Below, piece after piece: positions 7,784-14,583 of a DNA stretch of 29,717 nucleotides. This stretch comes from Bacteroidota bacterium (GTDB lineage Bacteria > Bacteroidota > Bacteroidia > Cytophagales > Cytophagaceae). Positions within the stretch are counted from its first letter, which is position 1. Each line of letters starts with the position of its first letter. Below the pieces are notes generated by a model. It saw only the letters and a program-made list of their open reading frames with translations. It had not been told where the DNA came from and searched no databases. Location of the stretch: positions 1 to 29,717 of the forward strand of contig JAEYZG010000044.1 of NCBI GenBank assembly GCA_023428135.1. Reading direction: 5' to 3'. Made by a program: the position numbers and the translations under genes.

Positions 7784-7942
7784 TCGTGTTTTATTGGAGA
7801 GTTGGCTATCAGTTTAGTCGATAACAAGGTTTTTTATTTGCAGTCCATATTTTTATTATTTTTACTTATGGTTGACTGAGTTATAGAAATTCTGCATATG
7901 GGAATTTGCTCAGATAAGGTAATCAATCTATCGAGGTTAATA

Positions 7943-8234
7943 ATGAGAACTCTTGTGAAAAAAATGAAAATAATAATTTTAATTATATCCTTCCTTATTA
8001 CAACCCTAACTGGATTTGACAGACCAAAGTTCTTGTCAGCAATGGCACCAGAATGGTATCCTTGATTCGGAAAGAAATACCCAGGTAGATAGTAATTTTT
8101 ATAATCTTCCGGTTGAAATTCAGGGGCATGTAAAAGAATTGATGGGAAAGATGAGGGACGATAACAATGCCTTGTTCCTTTATGACTGGGAAGAAGCAAT
8201 GCGAAAGAAAAAAATCAGGTTTGACGAACGTTAG
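7943..8234 (+). pseudogene. Small secreted protein gene with apparent frameshift
   Basis: An ATG at 7943 (or 7964) opens a typical signal peptide, MKIIILIISFLITTLTG, but the frame stops at 8064-8066. A second frame (first usable codon TTG at 8016) carries DQSSCQQWHQNGILDS through WEEAMRKKKIRFDER to the stop at 8234. Removing one T from the TTT at 8015-8017 fuses the two into one secreted protein of about 97 residues with a Trp/Gln-rich start and a helical end. Without the shift the second part has no good start. I recognise no family. The 3' end lies 37 bases before the start of the next gene. Confidence 0.5.
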
Positions 8235-8271
8235 CAACGTAAAAAGGCAAAAATTCGTTTCTAGTGGTGTA

Positions 8272-8778
8272 ATGAAGAAAATGAAAGTCCTGCCATTAGA
8301 TAATGACGACCGGAAAGTGATGCAAAAAGAATTGTGGCGTCATGTGTTCATCTACCTGATACTCTTATTCCTTTTGTCGATTATGATGGGTAGTTTTGGT
8401 ATCAATGTGCTCAGAAATGTTCCCGATGTTTATTCCACAATGATCTATCCAGTCTTTGGGCTTGGCTATTTGGGATTTGTCTTTTTTAAACTAAAATCAA
8501 TGATAAGTGAATATAGACGAGGAGTTAAGCATGTGAGGTCCGGAATAATAAGCGATAAAGTGAAGATGGTAAATTATTGCTGGTCAGGAAATCCGGGAAT
8601 AGATTTAGCAGTTCAGCCACTAGTGATAGAGCATTATTTTACAATTGATCAGGAGGATGTTTATGTTGAGGATAAATACTATGATAAGTTTTCTGTTTCG
8701 GACTGCATTGATATTCATTATTCAATGAGGACCGGAAGGATCACTAAAATCACTAAAGCATACTCAGCGCAGAAATAA
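8272..8778 (+). CDS. Two-helix membrane protein with soluble tail, unknown function
   Basis: From the ATG at 8272 the protein is 168 residues. The open frame extends upstream to 8167, but those 35 residues overlap the preceding gene out of frame and are basic and low-complexity, so the later ATG is preferred. Hydrophobic helices lie at about 25-44 and 54-72, followed by a basic segment (KLKSMISEYRRG). A soluble domain of about 95 residues follows, with predicted strands: IISDKVKMVNYCWSG, VIEHYFTIDQEDVYVE and DIHYSMRTGRITKI. It resembles small inner-membrane proteins with a cytoplasmic beta domain. No family is recognised. Confidence 0.65.
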   Translation: MKKMKVLPLDNDDRKVMQKELWRHVFIYLILLFLLSIMMGSFGINVLRNVPDVYSTMIYPVFGLGYLGFVFFKLKSMISEYRRGVKHVRSGIISDKVKMVNYCWSGNPGIDLAVQPLVIEHYFTIDQEDVYVEDKYYDKFSVSDCIDIHYSMRTGRITKITKAYSAQK

Positions 8779-9167
8779 ATTCAGAAAAGTAGGGGCTGGG
8801 CGCAAAATCCGATTTTTAGCTCATTTACATTTTTTATTCCTTTTGTATGTTATATATACCTGGGCAGAAGGTTTCAGGTAGCAAACTCCCCGGAATTCCT
8901 CCTAAATTAGATGGAATGTACAGGTTACCCATTTATTCCAATAGATTGATCATCTGAAGCATTAAGCAATTTTGACCTTTCAGGAGAAAAGCTGCTGAAC
9001 CAGAGGGTGGCTAGGAGATCCATTTAAAAAGCCTATTAGAACCTTGAATTTTGGGTCAGAATTCAATATCTTGGAAGTTTCTGTTACCTATAAACTATAC
9101 CCAAGGAGTGTATAGGAGAAACTTGTGGATGTCTCTATACCACAGTAACACAACAAAACAATTAACA
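8779..9167. other. Spacer without a recognisable gene
   Basis: About 390 bases between the membrane protein and the antiporter start. An in-frame TTG at 9051 would add 39 residues to the antiporter, but they are not membrane-like and do not resemble the family's amino end. I found no convincing hairpin, promoter consensus or RNA gene here. Confidence 0.5.
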
Positions 9168-10250
9168 ATGAAACTACTATATCAATGGACGATCTCTTTG
9201 CCTTTGTTGGCAAGCCTGCTTTTCTTTTCGGGTTATATTTATGACAGCGTATTCTTTCAGATTGTTGCAGGTATCCTCCTCATCGGTTCCGTTATGTCTG
9301 CTGTTCACCATTCAGAGATAATTGCGCACAGGGTTGGAGAACCTTATGGTACAATCATTTTAGCAATCGCTATTACGGTTATTGAGGTGTCTGTAATTGT
9401 TTCTCTGATGATTTCAGGTGGTGCTGAAGCAATATCCCTGGCTCGTGACACTGTTTATGCAGCCACGATGCTCATTCTGAACGGTATAGTTGGTTTATGC
9501 CTGTTTATCGGTGGACTTAAGCATCATGAACAAACATACTCTAAGCATTCTGTTACTATTGCTTTAGTATCTCTGGTTTCCATCATCATGTTTACCCTAA
9601 TACTTCCTACCTTTACCAAAAGTATCTCTGGCCCTTATTATTCTTCTTCGCAAATGCTTTTTGCCGCTGTAGCGTGCATCCTGATCTATACTTCTTTTAT
9701 TTTTGCGCAGACTATCCGACATCGGGAATATTTTCTTTCAAATGAACAAAAGGAGAATGAACAAAATACAAGTGAAGGAAATCATTTTGTAACGAATCGT
9801 TCTCTTATTATAAGCATGGTATTCCTCTTAGTAAGTTTGACGATTGTAGTTCTTCTCGCAAAAACCTTATCTCCTAGTATAGAAAAGATTATTGTCAGTT
9901 ATAATCTGCCAAAAACATTGGTGGGAATTGTAATCGCGACAATTATATTACTTCCTGAAGGAATTGCTGCCATCATTGCAGCAAGGAATAACAAGCTACA
10001 GACAAGTCTTAATCTGGCTTTGGGGTCAGCACTGGCAAGTATAGGACTTACCATTCCTGTTGTCTCCATTGTTTGTCATTTTTACAATATTCAGATTATT
10101 CTTGGTTTGGATTATCTTTCTATCTTACTATTGATGCTCTCTGTCTTAACGGTAATGTTGTCACTTAATAGCGGGAGGAGTAATATCGTATATGGAACTG
10201 TATTGCTTGTAAACTTAATGGCATTTGTTTATCTTATTGTTTATCCTTGA
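9168..10250 (+). CDS. chaA: Calcium/sodium/potassium:proton antiporter, ChaA type
   Basis: A 360-residue integral membrane protein from the ATG at 9168, close to the 366 residues of E. coli ChaA. It has about 11 hydrophobic helices in two homologous halves, as in the Ca2+/cation antiporter superfamily. The first family signature is intact, HHSEIIAHRVGEPYGTIIL followed by TVIEVSVIVSLM. So is the second, LLPEGIAAIIAARNN followed by ALGSALASIGLTIPVV. The acidic residues in both (Glu in GEPYG, IEVS and LPEG) belong to the cation-binding alpha repeats. A hydrophilic, Glu/Asn-rich loop (EQKENEQNTSEGNH) separates the halves. It would export Na+, Ca2+ or K+ in exchange for H+ at the inner membrane. 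It stands alone, with no neighbour that indicates its regulation. Confidence 0.93.
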   Translation: MKLLYQWTISLPLLASLLFFSGYIYDSVFFQIVAGILLIGSVMSAVHHSEIIAHRVGEPYGTIILAIAITVIEVSVIVSLMISGGAEAISLARDTVYAATMLILNGIVGLCLFIGGLKHHEQTYSKHSVTIALVSLVSIIMFTLILPTFTKSISGPYYSSSQMLFAAVACILIYTSFIFAQTIRHREYFLSNEQKENEQNTSEGNHFVTNRSLIISMVFLLVSLTIVVLLAKTLSPSIEKIIVSYNLPKTLVGIVIATIILLPEGIAAIIAARNNKLQTSLNLALGSALASIGLTIPVVSIVCHFYNIQIILGLDYLSILLLMLSVLTVMLSLNSGRSNIVYGTVLLVNLMAFVYLIVYP

Positions 10251-10559
10251 TGAAGGTGTTGTAGACATTGATTAAGCTTTGAAGCTGTTGCCTGTGACTT
10301 AAAAGTTCCTGCACCAGATGAATAAATGTCAATGGATAAACCAATGCTTGGAGTGTATAAAGTATTCAGCGTGTTGTCCGGAGATTTGAGCTTACCATAT
10401 AAGGTTAAGTAATAACATTTCCACATATTGCTAACTAGATTATCGATGTGGGGTAATGATAGTATATTTAGCCTCATTCCTAATCCTTCTGTAGAAGGGC
10501 ATGGTTGTGGAGGGGCAATATTTATCAACGCGGAAGTTATAAAGTCATAGAAAAGTCCT

Positions 10560-10675
10560 GACCTCTAAGAGGTCAAATGTTTATAGATTAAAGTAGAATA
10601 GTAAGAAACGACCCTGAAGGGGGCGCACCAATGCAATGCCCAGCTATCTATAAATATTCAATCCCTTCAGGATTG
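10560..10675. repeat. Dispersed palindromes (hairpin plus ATGTTTATAGA type)
   Basis: GACCTC-TAA-GAGGTC (10560-10574) forms a hairpin and is followed by AAATGTTTATAGATTAAAG. About 40 bases on lie GACCCTGAAGGGGG and the hairpin CAATCC / GGATTG (10659-10664, 10670-10675). Hairpins next to a TTTATAGA-type tail are, from recall, a common dispersed repeat of Bacteroidota chromosomes. No gene is supported here. Confidence 0.45.
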
Positions 10676-10683
10676 TGAAATAG

Positions 10684-10724
10684 TCTGAATCAGGATTTAC
10701 AAGATTTTAGAATTAACAGGATTT
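10684..10724. repeat. Dispersed CTGAATCAGGATTTAC-type repeat
   Basis: CTGAATCAGGATTTACAAGA followed by TTTTAGAATTAACAGGATTTT repeats a loose AGGATTT/AGATTTT unit. I recall near-identical CTGAATCAGGATTTACAGGATT elements scattered in Bacteroidota genomes. Their origin is not known to me, and identity would need a search. Confidence 0.45.
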
Positions 10725-10857
10725 TGCTTTCCTGGTGCCAGGACTTGCTAGACTCCTCAGGAGAAGGATTTAGACCGAGGTGTTTTAAAGTTTTGTCTAT
10801 GTCTTCATTATCGTTAACGAGGCTTAAATTGCTAATCCTATTACCTAGTATAAAATA

Positions 10858-11592
10858 ATGAGCGAACAAATTCTAAAGAATATAGCTTTCATCAAAGAGC
10901 GTATTGCAAATGCCTGCAAACAAAACGGTAGAAACCGGGATGAAGTTAAATTGTTACTGGCTACTAAAACAGTATCTGCCAGTCGTATTAAGGTAGCTTT
11001 AAATGCAGGTCATACACTGATAGGAGAGAACAAAGTACAGGAACTAAAAGAAAAGTATGATGCCTTACAAGAAATTTCCCATGTTAATCATTTCATCGGA
11101 CATTTACAGACCAATAAAATCAAAGATTTGCTGAATTGCAATGTATCCTGCATTCAGTCTGTGGACCGTTTGGATCTGGCAAAGAAATTACACCAGCGAT
11201 TGCAAGCAGAAAACAAAACCGTTGATGTGTTGATACAGGTGAATACTTCATTTGAAAAAAGCAAATTTGGTGTAGAACCTGACCATGCTATTGAATTGGT
11301 CAAAAACGTTTCGGAGTTAGATACCTTAAAAATAAAAGGACTGATGACCATTGGGGTATTTAGTGCGCATGCGGAGAAGGTTCATAAATGTTTCCGGTTA
11401 CTTAAAGACATGCAACAACAAATCATTGCATTAAATTTTTCAAACGTAGAAATGAAAGAGTTGTCAATGGGGATGAGTGGAGATCTGGAAATGGCTATTG
11501 CAGAGGGGGCAACGATTGTAAGAGTAGGTACGGCTGTCTTCGGACAAAGATCAACACCGGATAGCTATTATTGGAATGAAGGCAGAAATTGA
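10858..11592 (+). CDS. yggS: YggS/PLPBP family pyridoxal phosphate homeostasis protein
   Basis: A 244-residue cytoplasmic protein of the family's usual length. It is a single TIM-barrel domain resembling the amino-terminal domain of alanine racemase. It binds pyridoxal 5'-phosphate and influences B6 vitamer and amino-acid balance without a known reaction of its own. Visible motifs are LLLATKTVSA with the PLP lysine Lys37, GENKVQELKEKYD, HFIGHLQTNKIKDLL, SVDRLDLAKKL, VLIQVNTSFEKSKFGV, LKIKGLMTIG and the phosphate-binding MGMSGDLEMAIAEGATIVRV ending in G-T-A-V-F-G. It starts after a 600-base repeat-filled spacer with no strong Shine-Dalgarno site, and is not evidently in an operon. The family assignment is secure. 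Confidence 0.95.
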   Translation: MSEQILKNIAFIKERIANACKQNGRNRDEVKLLLATKTVSASRIKVALNAGHTLIGENKVQELKEKYDALQEISHVNHFIGHLQTNKIKDLLNCNVSCIQSVDRLDLAKKLHQRLQAENKTVDVLIQVNTSFEKSKFGVEPDHAIELVKNVSELDTLKIKGLMTIGVFSAHAEKVHKCFRLLKDMQQQIIALNFSNVEMKELSMGMSGDLEMAIAEGATIVRVGTAVFGQRSTPDSYYWNEGRN

Positions 11593-11858
11593 AAATTTAA
11601 TGTGACAGCCAGCTTTGTTCCCAAAAAGAAGCAATAAAGAAAAGAGGATGCTTATTTTTTGTCTTGATTATCAATTTATTTAACTTAATCTTTTATTTAA
11701 TAAAACAAGGGACAAGTTCAGTCTTACCATTGTTTAAATAAAAATTATACGACTGAAAGTGTTGTATGGCAGCCACCATTTTAAAAAGAGATTAAATTAA
11801 TTAAATACAATGATTAAATATATAATTCAGACAATACTACTTTTACATTTTTTGTGTA

Positions 11859-12587
11859 TTGACCAATTGTTCAAATAAAATTCAATCGAAAGGACTATCA
11901 GTTCAGCAAGTAGAAATTAATAGTGATAATAAAATTGACGGAATTCCTCAGGATTCCTTGATTTATGCTACCAGGCCCGGTAGTGTGCTTTTAACTGGAA
12001 TTCCTCAATATCGTTTAGTGACCATTTATAAAGTTAATCATAGGAAAAATAATACAACTTTTATTGGGTCAAATGAATTCTATTTCAATTATAATGAAGA
12101 AGAAATGGATGGTAATAAATGGCATGATCATTTGATGCCAGGACTTGAGGCTGTGTATGGGTACAATATGGTTAATGTATCCCATTATGATACCGTAAAG
12201 CAGCAGCAAAAAAACTTTTTTGAAAAACCTGTTTTGATAAAAACCTTATATTATCCTTCCTTTTTAAAGGATACGCTGAATCATAAATTGGTAACCCGGA
12301 ATTATTTTATGATTTCTGTCTTTGACGAAGATACGAATAAAGATGGAGCTATAAGTGTAAAGGATTTAAGGAGATTTTACCTGTTTGATATTAACGCAGA
12401 AAATAAAAGAGCACTTATTTCAACTAACTATTCAGTTTACAAATCTGAGTATGATCAAGCCAATGATTTCGTTTATATATATGCAAAGTTAGATGAAAAT
12501 AAAAACGGTCAAATTGAAGAATTCGAGCCTGTTAGTATTTTTTGGATTGATTTAAAAAATCCGGAAAGAACCGGTAGGAAATATTGA
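11859..12587 (+). CDS. EF-hand-loop lipoprotein, signal peptide apparently frameshifted
   Basis: The main frame (from a TTG at 11859) has no proper start: it begins at VLTNCSNK, which is the lipobox. An ATG at 11810 opens MIKYIIQTILLLHF in the frame one base off. Deleting one T from the six at 11848-11853 gives MIKYIIQTILLLHFCVLTNC, a textbook lipoprotein signal. The mature protein (about 240 residues) carries two EF-hand-type calcium loops. One is DTNKDGAISVKD (158-169) and the other DENKNGQIEEFE (212-223); both have acidic or Asn side chains at positions 1, 3, 5 and an acid at 12. I infer a calcium-binding membrane-anchored protein. No enzymatic motif is seen. It is followed 114 bases later by another secreted protein. 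Confidence 0.72.
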   Translation: MTNCSNKIQSKGLSVQQVEINSDNKIDGIPQDSLIYATRPGSVLLTGIPQYRLVTIYKVNHRKNNTTFIGSNEFYFNYNEEEMDGNKWHDHLMPGLEAVYGYNMVNVSHYDTVKQQQKNFFEKPVLIKTLYYPSFLKDTLNHKLVTRNYFMISVFDEDTNKDGAISVKDLRRFYLFDINAENKRALISTNYSVYKSEYDQANDFVYIYAKLDENKNGQIEEFEPVSIFWIDLKNPERTGRKY

Positions 12588-12701
12588 AAGTGGTTGTGAT
12601 AAAGGAATTGGAATATTAATCATAGTCCAATTTAAATCCCTGTCCTTAAAAAGTTTTATCCTGTATTCTTAGATACTATTGTCATTAATTACAATAAGAA
12701 A

Positions 12702-13895
12702 ATGAATAGATTTTTTTTAGTCATCTTATTATTCTCAATGTTTTATTTTGCTGACGCCCAGCAATCGGTCAATAAAGAAATTGCGACTATTGATGTGGAA
12801 CCTTTAACAAAGACTTCTGTGAAGCCAATCAAATACATCAAAACGAAGGCAGGTATTGAGGTGGAATTTGAAGATGAATCAAATGCTTTCCCCAAAATTA
12901 TAAGTGTGAATAGACCCGATGTTGCAGAGAAGATAAACCTGATGCTTCAAATCTCTTATCTTTCCCAGGTCCCTGGAAAATACAAGGACAATGATCCTTA
13001 TTATTATTCAGATAATAATGGTGAATGTGGGCGAACTGTATTTTTAGGTTATTCAATCATTACAGTAGCCAATAAAATTTTAAAGGTAGAACTTAATAGT
13101 GAAAGAACCAATTGTACCGGAGTGGGTTCCGCTAACGAAAACAAGCTTGACTATTTCGACTTGACTACTGGAAATAAAATCGTATTTGATGATCTATTTA
13201 ATAAAGATCATTTAGCAGCTCTTAAAGCAGGAGTGATTAATTCCTTCAAACAACAATTGGATAATTACGAAAAGGATATAAAAGACAAGTTAAAAACATC
13301 CAGCGAAGAGAATGATCAGGAAATCTTTCATGGACAATTAGAATTGTATTCTCAATGTAAAAAGTATACATCAATAGGAAATTTTAATAATTATGTTTTT
13401 AAAGTTTTAGATGGGGAAATCAAAATAGCAAGAAATGAATGTTGGAGCAATGAATTTGAAAGAGGGATTGATGAGTATGCTTCCCCAACATTTATATTAA
13501 AATTAAGTGATTATACATCAAAGTTGTCAGCGTATGGGAAATATATACTGGGCTATTCTGAGGTGTATGCTCCACCCCAGATTCTTGAAAGTAAAATTTT
13601 AAGAGGATTGATTGCTGACAAGTATCCCATTACTGCTGTTATAAAGAGAATAAATAGTGATGGTTCTCTTGATATGTATTATTGGTATAATAAAGTAGGC
13701 ATTCCGATTGAATTGCATGGTAAGCTGATTAATGGAGTGCTAACCTTGGTTGAGAATGATTATCATAGTGAAACAGAAAAACGTTGGATCCCTAAAGCAA
13801 ATATTTCTGCGAAAGTAACCAATACAAAAATTGAAGGTTTCTGGGAAAATTATAAAACGAAGGAAAAGCTAAAGTTCACTATAGAAGTAAATTAA
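12702..13895 (+). CDS. Secreted protein with DUF3298-like middle region
   Basis: A 397-residue exported protein. Residues 1-19 are a signal peptide (FLVILLFSMFYF core) with cleavage at ADA-QQ. The middle third reads YSIITVANKILKVELNSE, then NENKLDYFDLTTGNKIVFDD with LFNKDHLAALKAGVINSFKQ. This recalls DUF3298-type domains, which carry an NFDLKTGK-LTLDDLF motif and bind cell-wall or sugar ligands in some families. Four Cys in this region could form two disulfides. The last 100 residues (DMYYWYNKVGIPIELHGKLI, VTNTKIEGFWENYKTKEKLK) form a separate beta-rich segment typical of Bacteroidota periplasmic proteins. The DUF3298 link is from recall and not certain. The CdiI-type gene follows after 55 bases. 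Confidence 0.68.
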   Translation: MNRFFLVILLFSMFYFADAQQSVNKEIATIDVEPLTKTSVKPIKYIKTKAGIEVEFEDESNAFPKIISVNRPDVAEKINLMLQISYLSQVPGKYKDNDPYYYSDNNGECGRTVFLGYSIITVANKILKVELNSERTNCTGVGSANENKLDYFDLTTGNKIVFDDLFNKDHLAALKAGVINSFKQQLDNYEKDIKDKLKTSSEENDQEIFHGQLELYSQCKKYTSIGNFNNYVFKVLDGEIKIARNECWSNEFERGIDEYASPTFILKLSDYTSKLSAYGKYILGYSEVYAPPQILESKILRGLIADKYPITAVIKRINSDGSLDMYYWYNKVGIPIELHGKLINGVLTLVENDYHSETEKRWIPKANISAKVTNTKIEGFWENYKTKEKLKFTIEVN

Positions 13896-13950
13896 AACTA
13901 CATGATGAAAAATACGACATGGTGAAGGGTTTTTATATATAACACTATCC

Positions 13951-14370
13951 GTGATCAGGGATAAAAGCATAGAACAACTGGAAAATGATTATTGGCAGGA
14001 TTATGATTTTCCTACAGGATTAGTCCGCAGATGTCATGAGTATAGAAAAATCAGGTTGAAAGATTTAACTTCTGAGCAGATGACAACATTAATCGGACAA
14101 AATATTGGAAGGAATTATGTTGTCAGAATTGCTTTGGAAAAGCTTGAAAGTAACATTTTGCCTGATGATGATATTTACCCCGGGGCATTATTTTTAAATA
14201 TATTGAAGCTGGAACCTGAATTTTGGAAGGGGGAGAAAGATTTATGGATAGTGGTATCCGTCATGGTCAATAAGTGGTATGATTCTATTTTGCATAATAA
14301 TGAAGATAATCTCTTAGATGATTTAATTGGGCAGTTGAATGATTTTAAGAATAAAGTAGTTGATTTTTAA
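13951..14370 (+). CDS. CdiI-type (CdiI_2) immunity protein
   Basis: A 139-residue soluble acidic protein that matches the CdiI_2 immunity family as I remember it. It opens with L-E-N-D-Y-W and ends its first segment with P-T-G-L-V-R-R-C-H-E-Y-R-K. The core then runs LKDLTSEQMTTLIGQNIGRN, YVVRIALEKLESN and DDDIYPGALFLNIL. Such proteins bind and neutralise the toxic carboxyl domain of contact-dependent inhibition or other polymorphic toxins. The start must be the GTG at 13951: the frame is open upstream only to about 13909 and holds no ATG. No cognate toxin lies in the window. The downstream giant gene is convergent and has no toxin domain, so this is an orphan immunity gene. Confidence 0.82.
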   Translation: MIRDKSIEQLENDYWQDYDFPTGLVRRCHEYRKIRLKDLTSEQMTTLIGQNIGRNYVVRIALEKLESNILPDDDIYPGALFLNILKLEPEFWKGEKDLWIVVSVMVNKWYDSILHNNEDNLLDDLIGQLNDFKNKVVDF

Positions 14371-14533
14371 TATAATGACCACATAGAATTCGTCTTATGA
14401 ATAGCTGCAACTTTTGTACATCTGGAAAGTTCTTTTGATTTGAATTGCTTTGAAGTACTGCTGTATTTTTTTTAATGATCAACTGAGATAGGTATTTGTT
14501 ATTACTTACACATTGTCACATTACTTAAATAAA

Positions 14534-14559
14534 AGAAGCTGCCTTTTGGGGCAGCTTCT
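14534..14559 (-). terminator. Rho-independent terminator of the giant repeat protein
   Basis: AGAAGCTGCC and GGCAGCTTCT (14534-14543 and 14550-14559) pair perfectly around a 6-base loop. Read on the minus strand the stem is followed by TTTTATTT, a proper U tract, and lies about 25 bases after the stop codon at 14584-14586. On the plus strand no T run follows, so it acts mainly on the minus-strand gene. Confidence 0.85.
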
Positions 14560-14583
14560 GAGTTAATAGAAATATAGATCTGT

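Larger units (their letters stand above)
10471..10782. repeat. REPIN-like inverted pair, family 2 (copy 2), long spacer
   Basis: The left end GCCTCATTCCTAATCCTTCT (10471-10490), followed by GTAGAAGGG, and the right end ACTCCTCAGGAGAAGGATTT (10752-10771), followed by AGACCGAGGTG, are diverged copies of the two halves at 2571-2699. They again face inward but are about 250 bases apart. The right end keeps a 5-bp hairpin, CTCCT / AGGAG. The interval holds other palindromes (next entries). It fills most of the gap between the antiporter and YggS genes. Confidence 0.5.

Noticed and set aside
8167..8271. Upstream extension of the two-helix membrane protein
   Set aside because: The extra 35 residues overlap the preceding gene out of frame and look unlike a protein start. 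The ATG at 8272 is better.
10241..10528. A minus-strand frame of 95 residues at the end of the antiporter gene
   Set aside because: Its first 20 residues translate a palindromic repeat and its end overlaps the antiporter. A second minus frame over 10241-10330 reads equally well, so no coding frame stands out. It could be a gene relic, but I cannot support it.
14371..14533. Possible small gene or RNA between the CdiI-like gene and the giant gene
   Set aside because: Only A/T-rich sequence with no start, hairpin or conserved motif apart from the terminator that follows.
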